Assembly: GCA_019232985.1 (NCBI GenBank)
Contig: JAFAMW010000026.1
Location: forward strand, 1 to 18,286
DNA from: Roseateles sp.
GTDB taxonomy: Bacteria; Pseudomonadota; Gammaproteobacteria; Burkholderiales; Burkholderiaceae
Length of the DNA: 18,286 nt
Direction: 5' to 3'
Positions 10,665-16,944 of the stretch are shown here, piece after piece; the stretch's first letter is position 1; the number at the start of each line of letters is the position of its first letter. The position numbers and the translations under genes were made by a program. The notes beneath the pieces were generated by a model. That model saw only the letters and a program-made list of their open reading frames with translations, was not told the DNA's origin and searched no databases.

Positions 10665-10745
10665 GCCCGATCCGCCAAGGCGCGTCCCCCGCGGGTGGGT
10701 GACGCAAGGGTGAAACACCGGGGCCGCCCGCCGCGGCGCCTCGCT

Positions 10746-10751
10746 TACAGT
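10746..10751 (+). promoter_or_regulatory. Possible -10 box of the ligase-like gene
   Basis: TACAGT ends 10 bases before ATG 10762, which would place transcription start almost at the start codon. No convincing -35 is visible, and there is no Shine-Dalgarno sequence. Weak evidence. Confidence 0.25.
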
Positions 10752-10761
10752 CGCTCGCACC

Positions 10762-13278
10762 ATGAAAGCACGCCTCCCCGACCGTCTCTCGCATTGGCTG
10801 GCTCTTGCGGTCGGGCTGGCCTGCGCGGCCGCGGCGTTCGGGCTCGTGCTCAATTACCCGCTGTCGGGGCGCTGGGCGCTCGCGGCCTGCGCGCTCGCGG
10901 GCGCCGCGGCCTGGCGCTGGTGGCCGGACACGCCGCTGCTGGTGATCGCGCCGCTGCCGCTGATCGGCCTCGCGCCTTGGACCGGCTGGATCACCTTCGA
11001 AGAGCTCGACATGCTCGTGCTGTCGGTCGCCGCGGGCGGCTACGCGGCCGTCGCGCTCGGCCAGGCCGGCGGCGAGCGCCAGCCCGCGTGGCGCCGCGCG
11101 CTCGCGCTGTCGGCGGGCTCGCGCGTGCTGCTCGCGCTGTTCGGGCTGTCGCTGCTCATTGCGTTCGCGCGCGGCATCGCCGACGCGGGCGGCTGGCATT
11201 TCGGCTGGTGGCAGGGCTACCAGGAGCCCATGAACAGCCTGCGCGCGGTCAAGAGCTTCTTCCTCGCGCTGCTGCTCGTGCCGCTGTGGCTGCACGCGGG
11301 CGCGCTGCGCCCCGAGGCGCTGACGGGCGCGTTCGAGCGCGCGCTGCTGCTCGCGCTCGCGGCGATCTGCGCGGCCGTGCTGTGGGAGCGCCAGGCCTTC
11401 ACGGGCCTGCTCGACTTCTCGAGCGACTACCGTACGACGGCGACGTTCTGGGAGATGCACGTCGGCGGCGCGGCGCTCGACGGCGCGCTCGCGCTGACCC
11501 TGCCGTTCGCGGTGCTCGCGCTGCTGCGTGCGCGCAGGCTCTGGAGCTTCGCGGCGCTGATGGCGCTCAACGTCGCGGCGCTCTATGCCTGCCTGACGAC
11601 CTTCTCGCGCGGCGTCTACGCGGCCGTGCCGGTCGGCGTCGCCGTGCTGCTGCTGCTGCGCGCGCGCCAGCGCGCGCGCGCCGAGCGCATGCCCGGCCTG
11701 TCGCTCGCGTCGCTGCGCGCGGCGCCGCTCGGCGCCAAGCTCGGCGCGCTGCTGCTCGCGGGCGGCTTCGCGCTCGCGGCCGCGCGCATGTTCGGCAGCA
11801 GCGGCTACCGCGGCCTGCTCGCGCTGCTCGGCGTGATGTTCATCCTGCTCAGCATGCCGGCGAGCCAATGGCTGCCGACGCGCGGCCAGCGCGTCGTCGG
11901 CGTGCTGATGGGCATGCTGCTCGGCGGGCTCGCGACGGCGGCCTGCACGGCGCTGGCCCTGCACCTGCCCAAGGCCGCCTACGTGTCGTTCGCGCTCTCG
12001 TTCGGCGCGGCGCTGACGCTGCGCCGCCTGAACCAGCCCGACCTCGCGCGGCCGATCCAGTGCACGCTGCTGTCGGCGGCGTGGTACTGGATGCTCGGCT
12101 GCGGCCTGCTCGTCGCCGACTCCTGGGGCGGCGCGGCGGCGCGCGGCGCGGCCTGGCCGCCGGTCGCCGCGCTCGGCCTGATCTGGCCCGCGATGCTCGT
12201 CTGGCCCGCGCTGTGGCCGTTCAAGACGCCGGGCCTGCCGGGCTGGCGCCAGCGCGGCCTGCTGTTCAGCGCGGTGCTCGCGGTCGCGGCGCTCGTCGCG
12301 ATCCTCGGCGGCGGCGCCTACATGAGCGACCGCATGTCCACGGTGTCGGAGGACTTCGACACGCGCTGGGCGCATTGGCGCGAGGGCGTCGGCTTCCTGC
12401 ACACGCCCGGCGACTGGCTGCTCGGGCGCGGCGCGGGGCGCTACGTCGCCGTGCACTTCTTCTCGGGCGAGCCGACCGACCATACCGGCGACTACCGCCT
12501 CGTCGAGGACCGCGACGGCAGCCACCTCGTGCTCAGCGGCGGCTCGCATTTCCTCGGCTTCGGCGAGACCTTTCGCGTGACCCAGCGCGTGCGTCCGCCG
12601 GTCGGCGACGTGCGCGTGACGCTGCGCGTGCGCGCCGAGCGCGACCTCGGCCTGAGCATCGACCTGTGCGAGAAGCACCTGCTGTACCCGTTCACCTGCC
12701 TGACCAAGGACATCGCGGTCAAGGTGATCCCGCAGCCGCCGGCCGCGCCCGGCCAGCCCGCGCCGCAGCCGCAGTGGCAGGAGGTCGGCGCCGACCTCGG
12801 TGCCGCGCCGGCCATGGGCGGGGCCTGGTGGGCGCCGCGCCTCGTCGCGTTCTCGGTCGCCGAGGGCACGCCCGGCCATACCGTCGACATCGACGGCCTG
12901 CGCCTGTGGGACGCCGACGGCGACCTGCTCTCGAACGACCATTTCACCCACGGCATGGCGCGCTGGTTCTTCTCGAGCGACCGCTACCACCTGCCCTGGC
13001 ACTTGAAGAACCTCGGCCTGCACGTGCTGTTCGAGCAGGGCCTGGTCGGCCTCGGGCTGTTCGCGGCGCTGCTGATCGCGGCCCTGTGGCGGCTCGGCTT
13101 CGGCCACGCGCGCGACCATGGCCTCGCGCCGGCGATCGCGGGCGGGCTGGTCGGCTTCGTCGGCGTCGGCGCGTTCGACAGCCTGCTCGACGTGCCGCGC
13201 GTCGCCTACCTGTTCTTCGCGCTGCTGATCCTGGGCCTCGGGCTGCGCGGCCTGCCCGCGCCTCCCGGGCAAAGGTGA
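10762..13278 (+). CDS. O-antigen-ligase-like polytopic membrane protein with inserted beta-rich domain
   Basis: This 838-residue protein is mostly hydrophobic helices (about residues 10-530) and ends with further helices (about 760-830). CLTTFSRGVYAAVPVGVAVL carries the SRG-type motif seen in the Wzy/WaaL (Wzy_C) superfamily. The region RWAHWREGVGFL, then DWLLGRGAGRY, matches the start of the large periplasmic loop, and HLKNLGLHVLFEQGLVGLGL matches the conserved helix after it. Between them, about 565-740 is a soluble, beta-rich insertion whose end (DIDGLRLWDAD, NDHFTHGMARWFF) resembles carbohydrate-binding jelly-roll domains. Normal ligases of this family are about 400-450 residues, so this is roughly double. 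The likely role is polymerising or ligating an exported glycan at the periplasmic face; substrate unknown. No ribosome site precedes the ATG. Confidence 0.75.
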   Translation: MKARLPDRLSHWLALAVGLACAAAAFGLVLNYPLSGRWALAACALAGAAAWRWWPDTPLLVIAPLPLIGLAPWTGWITFEELDMLVLSVAAGGYAAVALGQAGGERQPAWRRALALSAGSRVLLALFGLSLLIAFARGIADAGGWHFGWWQGYQEPMNSLRAVKSFFLALLLVPLWLHAGALRPEALTGAFERALLLALAAICAAVLWERQAFTGLLDFSSDYRTTATFWEMHVGGAALDGALALTLPFAVLALLRARRLWSFAALMALNVAALYACLTTFSRGVYAAVPVGVAVLLLLRARQRARAERMPGLSLASLRAAPLGAKLGALLLAGGFALAAARMFGSSGYRGLLALLGVMFILLSMPASQWLPTRGQRVVGVLMGMLLGGLATAACTALALHLPKAAYVSFALSFGAALTLRRLNQPDLARPIQCTLLSAAWYWMLGCGLLVADSWGGAAARGAAWPPVAALGLIWPAMLVWPALWPFKTPGLPGWRQRGLLFSAVLAVAALVAILGGGAYMSDRMSTVSEDFDTRWAHWREGVGFLHTPGDWLLGRGAGRYVAVHFFSGEPTDHTGDYRLVEDRDGSHLVLSGGSHFLGFGETFRVTQRVRPPVGDVRVTLRVRAERDLGLSIDLCEKHLLYPFTCLTKDIAVKVIPQPPAAPGQPAPQPQWQEVGADLGAAPAMGGAWWAPRLVAFSVAEGTPGHTVDIDGLRLWDADGDLLSNDHFTHGMARWFFSSDRYHLPWHLKNLGLHVLFEQGLVGLGLFAALLIAALWRLGFGHARDHGLAPAIAGGLVGFVGVGAFDSLLDVPRVAYLFFALLILGLGLRGLPAPPGQR

Positions 13279-13341
13279 GAAAGATGCGCTCGCTATGATG
13301 CGCGGCGCTTCTTCTTCGCGCGCGTTTTCCGTAGTCCGTCG

Positions 13342-15390
13342 ATGGCCGAAGCACCTCCCTCCCTGAACCCCGCGCAGCTCGCCGCGGTCCACCACCTGAG
13401 CGGCCCCTGCCTCGTGATCGCGGGCGCGGGCTCGGGCAAGACGCGCGTGATCACGCACAAGATCGCGCGCCTGCTCGAGGCCGGTTACCTGCCGCGCCAG
13501 ATCGCCGCGATCACGTTCACGAACAAGGCCTCGCAGGAAATGCGCGATCGTGCGAAGGCGCTGATCGGCGCGCGCGCGGCCAAGGACCTCGTGATCTCGA
13601 CCTTCCACTCGCTCGGCGTGCGCATCCTGCGCAGCGAGGGCACGCGCGTGGGCCTCAAGGAGCAGTTCTCCATCCTCGACGCCGACGACGTGCTCGGCGT
13701 GCTCAAGGACGCCGGCGGCACGACCGACACGGCGCTCGCGCGCCAGTGGCAGTGGACGATCTCGCTGTGGAAGAACCAGGGCCTGACACACGAGCAGGCC
13801 GCGGCGATCGCGGCCGACGACCACGAGCGCAACGCCGCGATCGTGATGGCGCGCTACCACGAGCGGCTCGCGAGCTACCAGGCGGTCGACTTCGACGACC
13901 TGATCACGCTGCCGCTGCGCCTGTTCCAGCAGGACGCCGAGGCGCGCGGCAAGTGGCAGGACATGCTGCGTTACGTGCTCGTCGACGAGTACCAGGACAC
14001 CAACGCCGTGCAGTACGAGCTGCTCAAGGCGCTGGTCGGCGAGCGTGCGCTGTTCACGGCCGTCGGCGACGACGACCAGAGCATCTACGGCTGGCGCGGC
14101 GCGACGATCGAGAACCTCAAGCGCCTGCCGACCGACTACCCGAACCTGCAGGTGATCCCGCTCGAGCAGAACTACCGCTCGACCGGCGCGATCCTGCGCG
14201 CCGCGAACAACGTCATCGCGGGCAACCCCAAGCTGTTCGAGAAAAAGCTCTGGAGCGAGTTCGGCGACGGCGACCCGGTCGCGCTCGTCGAGTCAGACGG
14301 CGAGGAGCACGAGGCCGAGCGCGCCGTCGCGCGCATCAACGCGCTGCGCGGCGACGGCCAGATGCAGAACTTCGCCGACTTCGCCGTGCTCTACCGCGCC
14401 AACCACCAGGCGCGCGTGTTCGAGCAGGCGTTGCGCCGCGCCCAGATCCCGTACAAGGTCTCGGGCGGCCAGAGCTTCTTCGACCGCGCCGAGATCAAGG
14501 ACCTGTGCGCGTGGCTGCGCCTGCTCGTGAACCAGGACGACGACCCGGCCTTCCTGCGCGCCGTGACGACGCCCAAGCGCGGCATCGGCCACACGACGCT
14601 GGGGCAGCTGAGCCGCTTCGCGGGCCAGTGGAAGTGCAGCATGTTCGACGCGCTGTTCGCCGAGTCGCTCGCGACGACGCTGTCGGCCAAGGCGATCGGC
14701 TCGCTCCACGAGTTCGGCCGCTGCGTCAACGAGCTGCAGTTCCGCGCCGAGAACACGCGCGGCGGCGAGGCCGCGCGCGCGCTGCTGCTCGAGTGGATCA
14801 AGGACATCGGCTACGAGCAGCACCTGATCGACAACGAGGAGAACGAGAAGGTCGCGGCCGCGCGCTTCGCCAACGTGCTCGACTTCGTCGACTGGATCGC
14901 CAAGCGCTGCGGCGGCCATCTCGAGGAGGGCGTCGCGACCGAGACGCAGACCGTGCTCGAGGTCGCGCAGACGATCAGCGTGATCCTCTCGCTCGCCGAG
15001 CGCGGCGACGACCAGGACCAGGTCACGCTGACGACGCTGCACGCGTCCAAGGGCCTCGAGTGGCCGCATGTGTTCCTCGCCGGCGTCAACGAGGGCCTGC
15101 TGCCGTTCAAGGCCGACGACGAGGAGATGACGCGCGAGCGCCTCGAGGAGGAGCGCCGCCTCATGTACGTGGGCATCACGCGCGCGCGCCGCACGCTCGC
15201 GGTGTCGACGCTGCGCCGCCGCAAGAAGGGCCGCGAGACCGTGATGGGCGTGCCGAGCCGCTTCATCACCGAGATGAAGCTTCACGAGAGCGGCAACAAG
15301 GAAGACCCGCGCGAGAAGCTCAAGCGCATGCGCGAGCAGCTCGCGGCCAAGGCCGCGCAGACCGCGGCGGCGCAGGCCAAGGGCGAATAG
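13342..15390 (+). CDS. rep: ATP-dependent DNA helicase Rep (UvrD/Rep superfamily 1)
   Basis: This 682-residue 3'-5' helicase would help replication forks move through bound protein. Superfamily 1 motifs are present in order: Q-motif LNPAQLAAV, Walker A GAGSGKT (28-34), Ia ITFTNKASQEM, II VDEYQDT, III VGDDDQSIYGWRGA, IV LEQNYRS, V LHASKGLEWPHVFLAGVNEG, and VI EEERRLMYVGITRARR. GDDDQSIYGWRGA, FEKKLWSE and IPYKVSGGQSFFDRAEIKDL match Rep (673 residues in E. coli) closely, and fit it better than UvrD or PcrA. The C-terminal tail is Ala/Lys/Gln-rich. The ATG has no clear ribosome site; a TATGAT hexamer at 13294-13299 may be the -10 box, though no -35 is evident. The lysoplasmalogenase gene begins 39 bp downstream. 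Confidence 0.93.
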   Translation: MAEAPPSLNPAQLAAVHHLSGPCLVIAGAGSGKTRVITHKIARLLEAGYLPRQIAAITFTNKASQEMRDRAKALIGARAAKDLVISTFHSLGVRILRSEGTRVGLKEQFSILDADDVLGVLKDAGGTTDTALARQWQWTISLWKNQGLTHEQAAAIAADDHERNAAIVMARYHERLASYQAVDFDDLITLPLRLFQQDAEARGKWQDMLRYVLVDEYQDTNAVQYELLKALVGERALFTAVGDDDQSIYGWRGATIENLKRLPTDYPNLQVIPLEQNYRSTGAILRAANNVIAGNPKLFEKKLWSEFGDGDPVALVESDGEEHEAERAVARINALRGDGQMQNFADFAVLYRANHQARVFEQALRRAQIPYKVSGGQSFFDRAEIKDLCAWLRLLVNQDDDPAFLRAVTTPKRGIGHTTLGQLSRFAGQWKCSMFDALFAESLATTLSAKAIGSLHEFGRCVNELQFRAENTRGGEAARALLLEWIKDIGYEQHLIDNEENEKVAAARFANVLDFVDWIAKRCGGHLEEGVATETQTVLEVAQTISVILSLAERGDDQDQVTLTTLHASKGLEWPHVFLAGVNEGLLPFKADDEEMTRERLEEERRLMYVGITRARRTLAVSTLRRRKKGRETVMGVPSRFITEMKLHESGNKEDPREKLKRMREQLAAKAAQTAAAQAKGE

Positions 15391-15429
15391 CCGGGCCCCA
15401 GAATCCGCCGAGAACAAGACAGGAGACCC

Positions 15430-16086
15430 ATGCCGAACCGCCATCCCCGCGCCCTCGTCGCCGCGATCGTCGCGAGCGCGCTGCTGTGCTACGGCGCCGA
15501 CTGGGGCCTGCCGCCGCTGTTTTCCTATGTGTTCAAGCCGCTGACGACGCTGCTGATCATCGCGGCCGCGCAGCGCGCGGGCGTGCCGCTGTGGGTGCGC
15601 GTCGGCCTGGGGCTCTCGCTCGTCGGCGACGTCGCGCTGCTGTTCCCGGGCGGCTTCGTCGCGGGCCTGGTCGGTTTCCTGCTCGCCCATCTCGCCTACC
15701 TGCGCGCGTTCACCCAGGCGCGCCGCTTCGCGGCCTGGTGGCCCGCGTTCGCGGCCTACGGCGTCGCCGCGGTCGGCATGCTCGCGCTGCTATGGCCGGG
15801 CGTGCCCGCGGCGCTGCACGTGCCGGTGATCGCGTACGTGGTCTGCCTCGCGTCGATGGCCGCGCAGGCCGGGGTCGTCGGCTGGCTCGGCCGCGGCACG
15901 CCGCTGGCCGCGGACGACGCGCGCCTCGCGCTCGGCGGCCTGCTGTTCCTGGGCTCGGACAGCTGCATCGCGTTCAACAAGTTCGCCGGCCCGCTGCCCG
16001 CGGCCGCGGCGCTCGTGATGCCGACCTACTGGGCGGCGCAGTGGTGCATCGCGAACTGGCGAGCGCGTCGAATTCCATCGAATTGA
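15430..16086 (+). CDS. YhhN/TMEM86-family lysoplasmalogenase-like membrane protein
   Basis: This 218-residue protein consists of about eight membrane helices with family-typical blocks: FSYVFKPLTTLLIIAA, LSLVGDVALLFPGGF, LLAHLAYLRAF, VYVVCLASMAAQAG-like (here VIAYVVCLASMAAQAGVV), and LGGLLFLGSDSCIAFNKFAG. The conserved Asp residues in VGDVALL and LGSDS sit where the family places its catalytic acids. Characterised members cleave the vinyl-ether bond of lysoplasmalogen; the bacterial substrate here is not established. AGGAGA at 15421-15426 is a good ribosome site 3 bases before the ATG. The 39-bp gap after rep suggests a shared transcript. The last residues (RARRIPSN) lie against the mobile-DNA zone but look like a normal basic C-terminus. 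Confidence 0.88.
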   Translation: MPNRHPRALVAAIVASALLCYGADWGLPPLFSYVFKPLTTLLIIAAAQRAGVPLWVRVGLGLSLVGDVALLFPGGFVAGLVGFLLAHLAYLRAFTQARRFAAWWPAFAAYGVAAVGMLALLWPGVPAALHVPVIAYVVCLASMAAQAGVVGWLGRGTPLAADDARLALGGLLFLGSDSCIAFNKFAGPLPAAAALVMPTYWAAQWCIANWRARRIPSN

Positions 16087-16108
16087 GCTATATCGTTAGT
16101 AGAGCAAT

Positions 16109-16817
16109 ATGGCGCGGGCGGATGTCAAACGGCTTGTCGGACTACTAGGGACCCTCTGCAAAGCCCCGCGGCCCACCGGGGTTTTGCAGAGGGCCCCTAG
16201 CGCTTCTGATATGCGGGGCGGGAAACGCATTCGAGCAGAAATCAGTTGCGGCGCCGACTTTCAAAGCCAACTCATATTGGGTCTATGAAGTGAAGTCGCA
16301 TAGCACGGAATACGGCGACCACGATGTGAGGCTGCAGTGGACGCTTCTCTATGAGAATCGAGACGGCAACTGGGTGTTCGCTCGAGGACTGCCCGATGCA
16401 GAAAGTCCACCCAACGCGGTGAAACAGATCGCTGGTATTACCGACGTTGCGTGGAGCGGGCGAGACAACTCGGGTCCGCATGATCCCGAGTCGAGCCTGT
16501 TGTCGTTTCCCCTGGTCGAAGGCAAGACCTGGCAATCCCATTTCACGCGACCCGACGGGCCCGATGTTCGGTGCGAGCACCATGCGCTGGGGTGGGAGAG
16601 CGTCACGACCCCGGCCGGAACATTCGATGCATTGCGGATTGGATATCGCTGGCCCGTGGCGCACGATGGTTCTGCGAATTCGGCACCGCGCGACGAGGTT
16701 CTTTCCGCAGTCCGGTGGTATGCGCCAATCGTTCAGAACTTTGTGCGCGAACAAATTCAATTTCCGAGTGGCGGAAATGCGTTGTTCGAGCTTCAGCAAC
16801 TTAGCATCGCGAAATAA
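16109..16817 (+). pseudogene. Gene for a small secreted protein, split in its signal peptide by a 48-bp insertion
   Basis: From ATG 16109 the frame reads MARADVKRLVGLL and then enters the inverted-repeat element, shifting to a stop at 16286-16288 (59 codons). From 16200 another frame reads ALLICGAGNAFEQKSVAAP and runs to TAA 16815-16817. Removing 16149-16200 (48-bp element plus one CTAG) joins them into one 218-residue protein with a clean Sec signal peptide: basic N-region, hydrophobic core LVGLL-ALLIC, probable cleavage after GNA. The mature part is about 195 residues with many aromatic residues (NSYWVYEV, LLYENRDGNWVFARG) and two repeated themes of charged loops, probably a beta-rich periplasmic domain. 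I do not recognise the family. A GTG at 16290 could in principle start a leaderless cytoplasmic fragment. Codon use is clearly less GC-biased than in the operons to the left. Confidence 0.8.
16149..16196. mobile_element. 48-bp minimal inverted-repeat insertion element (MITE-like) with CTAG target duplication
   Basis: The left end GGACCCTCTGCAAAGCCCCG (16149-16168) and the complement of the right end, GGGCCCTCTGCAAAACCCCG (16177-16196), match at 18 of 20 positions, with only 8 bases between them. CTAG flanks both sides (16145-16148 and 16197-16200). The element splits a signal-peptide frame that is restored exactly by removing it with one CTAG. Duplication of CTAG (YTAR) is known for the IS5 subgroup of the IS5 family. 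It encodes nothing and would need a transposase in trans. In RNA it would fold into a 24-position hairpin (22 Watson-Crick pairs plus one G-U). Confidence 0.8.
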
Positions 16818-16888
16818 ATAGTCGGCCCTGAAGAACGCTCGCAACCCGCATGAACACTGGACTTCCGGGCGATTGCCGATGGTGTGAA

Positions 16889-16917
16889 TTGCAAGATTGC
16901 GGCCCAATCGATATCAA
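16889..16917 (+). promoter_or_regulatory. Sigma-70-type promoter of the transposase
   Basis: TTGCAA (16889-16894), a 17-bp spacer and TATCAA (16912-16917) form a reasonable sigma-70 promoter. It is followed by GAGG (16936-16939) 5 bases before ATG 16945. Confidence 0.5.
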
Positions 16918-16944
16918 ATCCTTGCAAACTGAATCGAGGTTTGG

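Noticed and set aside
10579..13860. A 1093-residue minus-strand open frame over the ligase-like gene and the start of rep
   Set aside because: Same codon-bias shadow: Arg/Glu/Gln-rich repeats of no known fold, overlapping two well-supported plus-strand genes.
16145..16200. The palindrome as an intrinsic terminator of the rep-lysoplasmalogenase transcript
   Set aside because: There is no T-tract after the stem. The CTAG duplication plus exact frame restoration after its removal explains it better as an insertion, although it may still affect transcription incidentally.
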